Assembly: GCF_001277345.1 (NCBI RefSeq) | Contig: NZ_LIUT01000003.1 | Coordinates: forward strand, 335,612-399,611 | DNA from: Paenibacillus solani | Lineage (GTDB): Bacteria; Bacillota; Bacilli; Paenibacillales; Paenibacillaceae | Direction of reading: 5' to 3' | Length of the DNA stretch: 64,000 nt | Part shown: one piece after another, positions 43,694 to 51,067 of the stretch | How the letters are laid out: every line of letters starts with the position of its first letter | Numbering within the stretch: position 1 is the stretch's first letter | The notes under the pieces: model-generated | Told to the model about the DNA's origin: nothing | Databases searched by the model: none | The model's input: the letters and a program-made list of their open reading frames with translations, nothing else | Translations under genes and position numbers: made by a program

Positions 43694-43936
43694 TCAACCG
43701 AAGAACACATCCAGAATCGACCCAAGCTGACCACGCTTTTTCCCTTCCAGTATATCCGGGTTAAACACTTCTACATATCCGCAGTTGGTACAGGAGACAA
43801 ACAGGTAGTGGTTGTGCTGGATATCAAACATTTTGCTAAGCCCCGCTCCTGACATGGAGACCTCTTTCGTCTGGCAATGATTGCCGCCGCATTTGCTGCA
43901 TACAAACCGCTGCTCTATCATTTGTTCAATGCGCAT
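43694..43936 (-). CDS. Small zinc-ribbon protein (nucleic-acid-binding type)
   Basis: 80 residues with two CxxC knuckles, CSKCGGN near 13 and CTNCGYVEVF near 50, the layout of the COG3478 zinc-ribbon family. The segment between (GAGLSKMFDIQHNHYLFVS) fits the same family. Cytosolic; function unknown. It starts at the ATG at 43936. Confidence 0.75.
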   Translation of the reverse strand: MRIEQMIEQRFVCSKCGGNHCQTKEVSMSGAGLSKMFDIQHNHYLFVSCTNCGYVEVFNPDILEGKKRGQLGSILDVFFG

Positions 43937-44017
43937 CCTAAACGCCCCTTTTTCATTTGTAGTTTATAGCAGAAATACGAGACGACATGCAAAAAGTTTC
44001 ATATCAGCCACTGCTTC

Positions 44018-44053
44018 AAAAAAAGATGACCCTCCAAGACGGAGGATCATCTT
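44018..44053 (-). terminator. Terminator of ohr
   Basis: On the minus strand AAGATGATCCTCC pairs with GGAGGGTCATCTT, followed by TTTTTTT. Confidence 0.88.
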
Positions 44054-44066
44054 CGGTCTTCTATCC

Positions 44067-44486
44067 TTAAACTACACTTAACTCCACGTCGATGTTCCCG
44101 CGGGTTGCTTTGGAATAAGGGCAGAATGCATGGGCCTTTTTAGCAAGGTCCTCTGCCTGGCTCTTATCCAGACCTGGCATTTCAATCTTCAGCTTTACTG
44201 CAAGCTTGAAGCCGTCAGCGCCCTCATCTTTTCCAATCATCACCTGAGAATGAATCACGACATCCTTAAGCTCGATGCCCTCCTTACGGGCTATATTAGC
44301 CAAGGCGCTTTCGTAGCAGGCTCCATAACCAGCCGCAAATAGCTGCTCGGGGTTGGTCCCGTCTCCGCCAGGTCCTCCAAGTTCCTTCGGCATGCTTAAT
44401 TTGTGCTTAAGAACTCCATCCGTAGATTCAACCGAGCCTTCGCGGCCTCCAATGACTTTTACATCAGCTGTGTATAGTGCTTTCAT
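44067..44486 (-). CDS. ohr: Organic hydroperoxide resistance protein, Ohr/OsmC family
   Basis: 139 residues, family length. It reduces organic hydroperoxides with two reactive cysteines, seen in FAAGYGACYESALANIA (residue about 57) and KKAHAFCPYSKATRG (residue about 121). GGDGTNPEQLFAAGY is the Ohr subfamily signature. The start follows GGAG. It is monocistronic. No OhrR regulator gene is adjacent. Confidence 0.93.
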   Translation of the reverse strand: MKALYTADVKVIGGREGSVESTDGVLKHKLSMPKELGGPGGDGTNPEQLFAAGYGACYESALANIARKEGIELKDVVIHSQVMIGKDEGADGFKLAVKLKIEMPGLDKSQAEDLAKKAHAFCPYSKATRGNIDVELSVV

Positions 44487-44627
44487 GCTCGTTCATCTCC
44501 TTCATGCCCTATTATGTTCTCTACATGTACTCTTTAAACTTACAGTAGGAATTGAAACGAAAAAGGGGAGATTGGATGGAAAATACACCATAACTGATAG
44601 CTTAGAGGCACAATTATGCGGAGAAAC

Positions 44628-44672
44628 AAAAAAAGCTGCACATCAAGCGTTAACCCACTTGATATACAGCTT
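44628..44672 (-). terminator. Terminator behind the tRNA-Leu remnant
   Basis: AAGCTGTATATCAAG pairs with CTTGATGTGCAGCTT on the minus strand, with TTTTTTT after it. It lies about 15 bases past the end of the tRNA-like sequence. Confidence 0.85.
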
Positions 44673-44687
44673 CTTTCTAAAATTATG

Positions 44688-44763
44688 GAGAGGACTCGAA
44701 CCTCCACGGGTATACACCCACTACCCCCTCAAGATAGCGTGTCTGCCATTCCACCACTACCGC
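44688..44763 (-). pseudogene. tRNA-Leu(GAG) copy lacking its 3' acceptor strand
   Basis: A 77-bp stretch (44688-44764) is identical to the intact tRNA-Leu(GAG) at 53639-53721. It keeps the 5' acceptor strand GCGGTAG, D-arm, anticodon GAG, variable arm and T-arm. Instead of the 3' strand CTACCGC it continues CCATAAT, so the acceptor stem cannot form and no aminoacylation is expected. It still has a promoter and a terminator, and would give an RNA of about 165 bases. Confidence 0.8.
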
Positions 44764-44798
44764 AGATTATAAGGGAAGTTCTGTAGCGAACATTCCCT

Positions 44799-44827
44799 AT
44801 TATACAAATCCCTGAAGCAAAAGTAAA
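44799..44827 (-). promoter_or_regulatory. Promoter of the tRNA-Leu remnant
   Basis: TTTACT (44827-44822), 17-bp spacer, TATAAT (44804-44799) on the minus strand. A second TATAAT lies closer to the tRNA-like sequence, at its 5' edge. Confidence 0.6.
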
Positions 44828-44866
44828 GAGCCAAATTATGGGTTGCCCAAAAAGCGCTTGCCTCCA

Positions 44867-45235
44867 CTAGCTTTTATCGTTGCGCTTCTCTTTCCGGTAG
44901 GCGGAGAACTCGATATACTCACGGATGAACTCCTTCTCATGTTCAGCCAATTCGGAGATCAAAGGAAGTTCCAGCATCTCTGGATCGACTTCATATTCAC
45001 CACTGGTCTCCTTGATGCGCGGCGTGGGGCTGCCTTTGCCAATAATCAACCAATCCAAGCTGACGGAAAAAAATGCCGCAATTTCAATCAATTTATTCGT
45101 GCTCGGCGTTGTTTTTCCCCTCTTCCAGTCACCAAAATTCCCTGTGCTGATTCCGAGGGTGGCACAAAACGCCTTCTTAGTCATACCCCGGCTTTCTATA
45201 AGATGTTCGATTCGTTGGTAAATAGACTGCATCAA
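44867..45235 (-). CDS. XRE family transcriptional regulator
   Basis: 122 residues. The N-terminal helix-turn-helix (about 4-60) reads IYQRIEHLIESRGMTKKAFC, then ISTGNFGDWKRGKTTPSTNKL (the recognition helix). The C-terminal ~50 residues are acidic and helical. The likely operators are two ACTTAnTTAAGT-type palindromes in the divergent region toward the PAS gene, so it probably represses that gene and itself. Confidence 0.88.
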   Translation of the reverse strand: MMQSIYQRIEHLIESRGMTKKAFCATLGISTGNFGDWKRGKTTPSTNKLIEIAAFFSVSLDWLIIGKGSPTPRIKETSGEYEVDPEMLELPLISELAEHEKEFIREYIEFSAYRKEKRNDKS

Positions 45236-45268
45236 ACAACCGCCTTCCTGGTTCTTTTCAAAAAACTT

Positions 45269-45318
45269 ACTTATTTAAGTATTTTTCTCTTGCATAATTA
45301 CTTAATTAAGTATATAAT
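45269..45318 (+). promoter_or_regulatory. Promoter of the PAS gene with twin operator palindromes
   Basis: TTGCAT (45290-45295), 17-bp spacer, TATAAT (45313-45318). The spacer contains the perfect palindrome ACTTAATTAAGT (45300-45311), and a near-identical ACTTATTTAAGT lies at 45269-45280. Their centres are 31 bp apart, three helix turns, so two regulator dimers could bind the same face. Confidence 0.65.
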
Positions 45319-45407
45319 CGATATGTATTGCCTAAATTATACCATAGTACTCATGAAAAGATTGTATCTTTTACTCATGAGTCTATTTAGTACGAGGAGC
45401 GAGTAGT

Positions 45408-46052
45408 TTGCCCTATGATGCCGGGAACACTTCTTGGAATAATGCAGTTCACTCCTTGAATAAGGGACTCATGATCATTAATATAGATGGCATCATCGAC
45501 AGAATGAACGATCCGCTTGTGACGATGGCCGAACGAATAGGCTTCCCTCCTAATTTTAAGCGGCAGGGAATTTCTTTTTTTGATCTCACTTCTCAATCTG
45601 TAGGTTTGACTTCGCTGGATCATTTTTTTCAAGAGTTGAATATGCCCTCCATAAGAGATGTTACGCAGGGCAAGCAGTCGGATTACTCATTTGAATATGT
45701 AATTAGGTGGATGGGCCAGGAGAATTGGGTTCTATGCGAGGTGCTGCCCCTGCTCATTAGCAAGGAGAAGCAGATTCAGGGGGCCATCATATCGTTCAGT
45801 GATATTACAAAGTTTAAGCGCAGAGAACAGCTCTTGGAGCAGGCACTGGCTCACAGCGTCCCTCTTCCCGGGCATATTCCCATTTGTGCCGTATGCAAAT
45901 ATGTTCGTCATGGCGAAGGATGGGAGCCTGTGGAGAGCTATTTGGAGAACCGCCTTCCGATTGAGTTCACCCATGATATATGTCCGGATTGCATCCGCAG
46001 ATTATACCCCAAATATTCCTCCATCCTGGATAACCCTGAATTGTCTGAATAA
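45408..46052 (+). CDS. PAS domain protein with C-terminal Cys motif
   Basis: 214 residues starting with TTG at 45408, with GAGGAG eight bases upstream. A PAS domain spans about 14-135 (LNKGLMIINIDGIIDRMNDP and GAIISFSDITKFKRREQLLEQAL). The C-terminal ~70 residues hold ICAVCKYVRHGEGWEPVESYL and THDICPDCIRRLYP, a zinc-type Cys motif known at the ends of sensor proteins. There is no kinase, cyclase or DNA-binding output domain. It probably acts as a partner sensor of the divergent XRE regulator or another protein. Confidence 0.82.
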   Translation: MPYDAGNTSWNNAVHSLNKGLMIINIDGIIDRMNDPLVTMAERIGFPPNFKRQGISFFDLTSQSVGLTSLDHFFQELNMPSIRDVTQGKQSDYSFEYVIRWMGQENWVLCEVLPLLISKEKQIQGAIISFSDITKFKRREQLLEQALAHSVPLPGHIPICAVCKYVRHGEGWEPVESYLENRLPIEFTHDICPDCIRRLYPKYSSILDNPELSE

Positions 46053-46076
46053 CCTTCATCATACAACACCAAATAA

Positions 46077-46113
46077 ACAGCCTCCATATCCCTTCATACA
46101 GGGTTTGAGGCTG
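46077..46113. terminator. Bidirectional terminator between the PAS and esterase genes
   Basis: CAGCCTC...CCCT pairs with AGGG...GAGGCTG, with T-rich flanks on both strands. Confidence 0.7.
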
Positions 46114-46152
46114 CTTATTCATACATATAGGTGTCCACCGCTTATCATGCGC

Positions 46153-47847
46153 TCATTCGCTCACAAAACGAAGCAGAGGGCTTATGAGCGTAGGCAGCAC
46201 GGAGACATGACCTTCTCCCTCGATTTCATTAAAAGTGGTCTCCAGCACCTCTGTATGCTCCTTCAGAAACGCATACAATTCTCTAGCGTCCTGAACCATG
46301 GACGGTTTCTCCTCCGACCCAACGTATAAACGCAGTTCCTTACGCTGCTCATTCTGCTGAGAACGAATTTCTCCCTCTTCCCATCGCTTATATAGCACAT
46401 GGTTCTTCCACCACACCGATGGAGATGCTGCAATGTAGCGCTGGAAGACGTGTGGTCTCGTAAAAAGTGTATAGAGGGTAAAAAAACCACCGAGCGAATG
46501 TCCGAACAGTGCCTGTTTCGAACGGTTCACGGCGTATTGTTTCTCCACTGCCGGTTTCAGCTGATGCTCAATGAACGTAAGGAATACCTCAATGCCCCCT
46601 GTCTCTGGCCATTTCATTCCGTTTGGACGAACGGGCAGCTCATCGTCAGCCGCAAATTCAGTAAAGTTATAGAAACGCTCGTCGCTCACGATAGGACTGT
46701 CGCTTTCAAAGCCGATGCCGACGATCAGAGCTGACGGTATACCGCGGGGTGTGCGGGATTGTAGGCGAATGGCTTCAGCCAGGGTTCCAAAGGTTGCATT
46801 CGCGTCCAGCGAGTATAACACCGGATATCCCCCCTCTGGCGGAGGCCCCATCGGTTCGGCTATGAAAATACGGTATTTGCGACCAGTCACATTGGACTGC
46901 ATGGACCAGGTCAGCGTTCCAGGAACGTGGAACAAAGAGTTTTTTCCTTGGCTATCTTGGCTATCTTGGCTATCTTGGCTATCTTGGCTATCTTGGCTAT
47001 CTTGGCTATCTTGGTTATCTTGGTTGTCTGGGTTATTGTGCTCATTGTGCTGTTCGTGATAATCCGTACCCTCATGTTGGGTTTGCCTCTTCGCTGACGC
47101 TTGTTGCTCTGCTCCCCTATTGAGCAACCACTGGAGCGCATCCGGAAATCTTTTGGCCATAAAGATAGGATCATGGGTTCCATCTGGATCTACCACCAGG
47201 TGCAGCCGGTCCGGGCTAACCCCTTGTTCGCTCCAATAGCGATGGGCCTCCACATTATTCGGGAACATATTTTTCTGCGCATTTTTCTTATAAACACCTT
47301 CCAGCTGACCTATGGACATATAGACCTTCAGCCCGGCTGGCAGCGGCCCTTGCTGCGTAATATAATCCATCACTCCCTCGTACCACAACGAGGCCGACAG
47401 CATGCCGATCCGACCGAAAATTTCGGGACGCCAGTATCCTGCAAATATGGAGATCAGACCGCCAAAGGAACCGCCAATGATCGCCGTATGTTCGGGTTCT
47501 GCCAGCGTTCGATACTCTCTGTCTATGTATGCTTTGATAACATCGGCAATCTCATCGACATAGGCCCTGCCATCTCCGCCAAAAGGAAGACTGCTCTCCA
47601 CTAGCGGCTTTGCCGGCCAAGGCGTGTACTCGCGATTCCGGTCCACTGAAGATATTCCGACCAATATAACCTCATCCAATCGGCCAGCAGCAAACAGATG
47701 GTCCAGATAGTTCAGGCAGTCTGTAAACAGATCTCCTTCATCATGTACATAAGCGACAGGATAGGAACGGTCCGATTCTTCATAAGAAGGAGGTAAATAC
47801 AGTATGAGTTCTCTTTCTTCAACCATCAGCTGCTGATAACGATTCAT
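46153..47847 (-). CDS. Tandem siderophore esterase (two enterochelin-esterase-like domains)
   Basis: 564 residues. Two alpha/beta-hydrolase domains of the Fes/IroE/BesA class are fused. Domain 1 (about 1-245) has the nucleophile elbow IIGGSFGGLIS and a late GTHDP with the catalytic His. Domain 2 (about 300-564) has ALFGHSLGGFFTLY and GEGHVSV. The linker is Asp/Asn/Gln-rich with about seven SQD units coded by a 9-bp tandem repeat. Single-domain esterases are the rule, so this is a fusion. It lies last in the Feu-like operon and should release iron by cleaving a trilactone siderophore such as bacillibactin. Confidence 0.85.
   Translation of the reverse strand: MNRYQQLMVEERELILYLPPSYEESDRSYPVAYVHDEGDLFTDCLNYLDHLFAAGRLDEVILVGISSVDRNREYTPWPAKPLVESSLPFGGDGRAYVDEIADVIKAYIDREYRTLAEPEHTAIIGGSFGGLISIFAGYWRPEIFGRIGMLSASLWYEGVMDYITQQGPLPAGLKVYMSIGQLEGVYKKNAQKNMFPNNVEAHRYWSEQGVSPDRLHLVVDPDGTHDPIFMAKRFPDALQWLLNRGAEQQASAKRQTQHEGTDYHEQHNEHNNPDNQDNQDSQDSQDSQDSQDSQDSQDSQGKNSLFHVPGTLTWSMQSNVTGRKYRIFIAEPMGPPPEGGYPVLYSLDANATFGTLAEAIRLQSRTPRGIPSALIVGIGFESDSPIVSDERFYNFTEFAADDELPVRPNGMKWPETGGIEVFLTFIEHQLKPAVEKQYAVNRSKQALFGHSLGGFFTLYTLFTRPHVFQRYIAASPSVWWKNHVLYKRWEEGEIRSQQNEQRKELRLYVGSEEKPSMVQDARELYAFLKEHTEVLETTFNEIEGEGHVSVLPTLISPLLRFVSE
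46954..47016. repeat. 9-bp tandem repeat within the esterase linker
   Basis: About seven copies of a TATCTTGGC unit, with slightly degenerate units on the right. Each unit adds Ser-Gln-Asp in the coding frame, so copy-number change alters linker length without a frameshift. Confidence 0.9.
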
Positions 47848-47872
47848 GTGAGCCTCCCCAAGAGATGTCTTT

Positions 47873-48892
47873 TTATTTTCTCATGCGAATTAATAAATAG
47901 ATAAAATACGGTATCCCGATGATAGACACTACAATGCCTGCAGCCAGCTCCGCCGGAGCAAATATCGTTCTGCCGATAAAGTCGCCAATGACCACAATCG
48001 CCATGCCTGCAATCCCGCTAAGAGGTAAGATATGCCTGTGCCGTAATCCGACTAGCTGTCTCGCAAGATGTGGAGCGATCAGACCAACAAATCCGATGCT
48101 GCCGGAAACGGCCACGCTCGCGCTGACCAGCCCAATACTGCATAAAAGCAATATATTCTTCTCACGCTCGACAGATACCCCGACACTCTTCACGCTTTCC
48201 TCGCTTAACTGGAACAAATCGAGCACTTGTGAGCGAAGCCAAATGACAGGCGGCAAAATAACGAGCCACGGAAGCATGGTCACCACAAACTTCCAATTAG
48301 CGCTGTGAAGACTGCCGGCCAGCCAGGCAGCCGCCGCTTCATAATCTTTCGGGTTCATTTTGAGCGATACATACATGGTGACGGCTCCAAAGCCGGATGC
48401 GATCGCGATGCCCACAAGTATGAGCCGCTGCGGATCCAGCTTTCCATTTTCTCTAGCAAACATATATATGGCGGTCGTCGCAGCCAAACCACCCGCGATC
48501 CCGAACATAGGCATCATCATTACTCCAAGCCAGCCTGTCAGCTGGATCTGCCCTTGCAGCAAGAACATAAACAATACAACTGCCATGCCTGCACCTGCAT
48601 TGATGCCGAGAATGCCCGGATCTGCCAGTCCGTTACGGGTAACTCCCTGGATAACCGCACCCGCTATACCCAGCGCGAACCCGACGAGTGCACCAAGCAC
48701 AATACGCGGGAGCCTGAATTCAAAAACAACAAGATCAAAGTCGGCATTGGCATTCATCCGAAACAGCGTCTGGAATACTTCTTTTATGGAGATCTCAAAC
48801 GTTCCGTTGGTCAGACTGAAATAAACGGCTGCCAGTACAAACAGAATTCCCCCGGTAAGAACAATCGAGAATCGATAATACGGGTTACGCAC
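47873..48892 (-). CDS. Iron-siderophore ABC transporter permease, FeuC-like
   Basis: 339 residues, FecCD family, with about nine to ten membrane helices. Signatures are FRLPRIVLGALVGFALGIAGAVIQGVTRNGLADPGILGI (quoted in part: GAVIQGVTRNGLADP) and GSIGFVGLIAPHLARQLVG, the coupling helix region. It overlaps the second permease gene by eight bases. No ATPase gene is present in the window; B. subtilis FeuABC likewise borrows YusV. Function inferred: uptake of ferric catecholate siderophore. Confidence 0.9.
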   Translation of the reverse strand: MRNPYYRFSIVLTGGILFVLAAVYFSLTNGTFEISIKEVFQTLFRMNANADFDLVVFEFRLPRIVLGALVGFALGIAGAVIQGVTRNGLADPGILGINAGAGMAVVLFMFLLQGQIQLTGWLGVMMMPMFGIAGGLAATTAIYMFARENGKLDPQRLILVGIAIASGFGAVTMYVSLKMNPKDYEAAAAWLAGSLHSANWKFVVTMLPWLVILPPVIWLRSQVLDLFQLSEESVKSVGVSVEREKNILLLCSIGLVSASVAVSGSIGFVGLIAPHLARQLVGLRHRHILPLSGIAGMAIVVIGDFIGRTIFAPAELAAGIVVSIIGIPYFIYLLIRMRK

Positions 48893-49901
48893 GCTGAGCC
48901 CCTCCCCTCGTCTTGATCAGATAGAGGAAGAATGGAACGCCGATGAGCGCTGTGATGACACCGACCGGCGTCTCAAAGGGAGCGTTCACAAACCGCGCGA
49001 GAATGTCACACAGTGCAAGGAATGTACAGCCAAGCACGCCTGATACGGGGATGATCCATCGGTAATCAGAGCCTGATAGGAACCTTGCAATATGGGGAAC
49101 AATCAAGCCCACAAAAGCAATCTTCCCTGCCAGCGCCACGGATACTCCAGTCAAGATCACAACCGCCAGCATCGCTAGCCCTTTGACCACCCATATTTTG
49201 ACACCTAATCCCCTAGCTGTTTCGTCGCCAAGGGACAAAAGCGTAATCGATTTGGACAGCACGATCGCAAGACATAAACCAACGATAGCAAAAGGAATGC
49301 TCAGCTTGATCAGCTCAGGATCCATGGCGTGCAAGCGGGCATTATACCAGAAGCTAATACTTTGGGATATCTGAAAATAAGCAGCTAGAGCTTCCGCAGT
49401 CCCGCTAAGAAAAGTCCCGATTACGGTTCCAAGGATAGCCAATCGGACCGGACTAAGCCCGCCCGGTATGAGCCATGCCAAACCAAATACTACGCCTGCT
49501 CCGATCGCAGAACCGACCAAAGAACTGACGATGTACATGCTTGAACTGGCATTCGGCATGAATACCATAAATAAAGTCACGGCAAACACGGAACCATCGG
49601 ATACACCCATAATGGAGGGAGACGCCAAATAGTTTCGGGTCATCCCCTGCATGAGCGCCCCAGATATAGCGAGGAAGGCACCAATAAGCATCGCCCCGAC
49701 AACTCGCGGCAGTCTGGAACTCCTAATAATCTGATGATCAATGCTCTCCGGATCAAAAGCAAAGATGGAATCCCAAACGGTATCCATCGTAATATTCTTG
49801 GCCCCATACAAGATGGACGCCGCTATGAGTAATAAACAGACTGCCGGGGCCATCACAAGGATGACAGCCGGCAGTGATTTTTTGAACCCCATGAACAACA
49901 C
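48885..49901 (-). CDS. Iron-siderophore ABC transporter permease, FeuB-like
   Basis: 338 residues, FecCD family. SRLPRVVGAMLIGAFLAISGALMQG and GKIAFVGLIVPHIARFLSG (the latter the ATPase contact region) are characteristic. About nine membrane helices. It lies between the binding-protein gene (31 bases upstream) and the FeuC-like gene, so a single operon. The likely cargo is a Fe-siderophore, given the Fur box, the Btr-like regulator and the esterase. Confidence 0.9.
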   Translation of the reverse strand: MLFMGFKKSLPAVILVMAPAVCLLLIAASILYGAKNITMDTVWDSIFAFDPESIDHQIIRSSRLPRVVGAMLIGAFLAISGALMQGMTRNYLASPSIMGVSDGSVFAVTLFMVFMPNASSSMYIVSSLVGSAIGAGVVFGLAWLIPGGLSPVRLAILGTVIGTFLSGTAEALAAYFQISQSISFWYNARLHAMDPELIKLSIPFAIVGLCLAIVLSKSITLLSLGDETARGLGVKIWVVKGLAMLAVVILTGVSVALAGKIAFVGLIVPHIARFLSGSDYRWIIPVSGVLGCTFLALCDILARFVNAPFETPVGVITALIGVPFFLYLIKTRGGAQRA

Positions 49902-49932
49902 GCCTTATATGTTTATACTGGAATGGTTGATG

Positions 49933-50949
49933 CTATTTTGTAAGATTTTCAACCGCAGCTTTCAAAAACTCGATTTTGCTGTATGCAGTGCCACCTTGAG
50001 CGAGCGGATCAACCACGTTGACAAAAGCAGTTCCATTCTTGAATGCTTTAAGATTCTTCATGATAGGATCATTCTGCAGCTCTTCCATTGCGTTCGGCGT
50101 TTCCATGTTCTCCTCCGGTGAGAACTGGATAAATACATAATCCGGATTCATCTCTGCCATTTTCTCTTTGGAGATCAGCTCCTGCGCTTGCGCTGCTTCT
50201 ACCTCAGCCGGTACGGCAATCCCTAAATCTTCATATAGAACCGGGTTAAAGAACACGCCTGCCGGATAGATGTACATCTCTCCTCCACGAACCCGAAGCG
50301 CCAGAACTTTTTTATCTTTCAAGCTGTCTCCAATCGTCGTGCGGGCCGCCTCCAGGTCTTCTTTATACTTGGTGATTTCTTGCTTTGCCTGCTCCTGCTT
50401 GCCGCTTAACTCGCCCAGCAATCTCAAATTGCTCTCCCAGTTCGTAGATACATGGGAATAAGGAATCGTAGGGGCAATTTTATTCAATTGTTCTACGACC
50501 TCCGGCTTGAATTTTGAAGACCCTAAAATCACGTCAGGTTTTAACGATAGGATCGTTTCAAAGTTGGGCTCTGTTTTCTCACCAATCGACTTGGCATCCT
50601 TCGTAATCGATTCGAACAGTGGAGGGAAAGTACCTGCGAAGCTGATCGCTCCCACAGGATTCACATCCAATACAATGGAGTCTTCCATCGCTTCAACGGC
50701 ACCCGTGATGACGATGCGCTCTGTTTTGGACGGGAGTGTATATTCCTGATCGAGGTATTTTACAACTTTGGTATCTGATGAGCCGGATTGTTCCTTTGTA
50801 GCGTTATCCTCTTCAGCTGCAGTCTTATTATTTGTTGATTCAGTCGTGCTTGCTTCACCTGTATCTTTAGCTTCGTTACCCTCGCCGCAAGCGGACAGTA
50901 CCAGCGCAAATACAACTAATAACCCCAAGATCCATTTCATTCGTTTCAT
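49933..50949 (-). CDS. Iron-siderophore binding lipoprotein, FeuA-like
   Basis: 338 residues. Lipobox LVLSACG (Cys21), then a Ser/Thr/Glu linker. The class III binding domain (about 63-338) shows TERIVITGAVEAMEDSIVLDV, ETILSLKPDVILGSS and FIQFSPEENMETPNAM. The first gene of the transport operon, directly downstream of the Fur box and predicted activator repeats. Captures ferric siderophore at the outer face of the membrane. Confidence 0.92.
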   Translation of the reverse strand: MKRMKWILGLLVVFALVLSACGEGNEAKDTGEASTTESTNNKTAAEEDNATKEQSGSSDTKVVKYLDQEYTLPSKTERIVITGAVEAMEDSIVLDVNPVGAISFAGTFPPLFESITKDAKSIGEKTEPNFETILSLKPDVILGSSKFKPEVVEQLNKIAPTIPYSHVSTNWESNLRLLGELSGKQEQAKQEITKYKEDLEAARTTIGDSLKDKKVLALRVRGGEMYIYPAGVFFNPVLYEDLGIAVPAEVEAAQAQELISKEKMAEMNPDYVFIQFSPEENMETPNAMEELQNDPIMKNLKAFKNGTAFVNVVDPLAQGGTAYSKIEFLKAAVENLTK

Positions 50950-50985
50950 TTCTCTCTCGTTACCCCTTCCATGGTCACTATTAAT

Positions 50986-51000
50986 TGATAATGATTATCA
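50986..51000 (-). promoter_or_regulatory. Fur box of the feuA-like operon
   Basis: TGATAATGATTATCA is an exact 7-1-7 Fur site, lying just downstream of the -10 at 51012-51007, where bound Fur would block transcription in iron-rich cells. Confidence 0.9.
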
Positions 51001-51006
51001 TTATTG

Positions 51007-51067
51007 ATTATAGTATAGGATTTGCTCTCTATTCACCATGGACATATAACCGGATTTGTCATGGACA
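51007..51067 (-). promoter_or_regulatory. feuA-like promoter with tandem activator repeats
   Basis: TATAAT at 51012-51007 lacks a fitting -35 hexamer. Two direct repeats TGTCCATG at 51067-51060 and 51044-51037, 23 bp apart, lie upstream and reach into the end of the regulator gene. This fits activation by the adjacent AraC/Btr-like protein. Confidence 0.6.

Noticed and set aside
46954..47016. Possible short CRISPR-like repeat array
   Set aside because: The 9-bp units are contiguous, have no spacers and translate as Ser-Gln-Asp inside an esterase gene.
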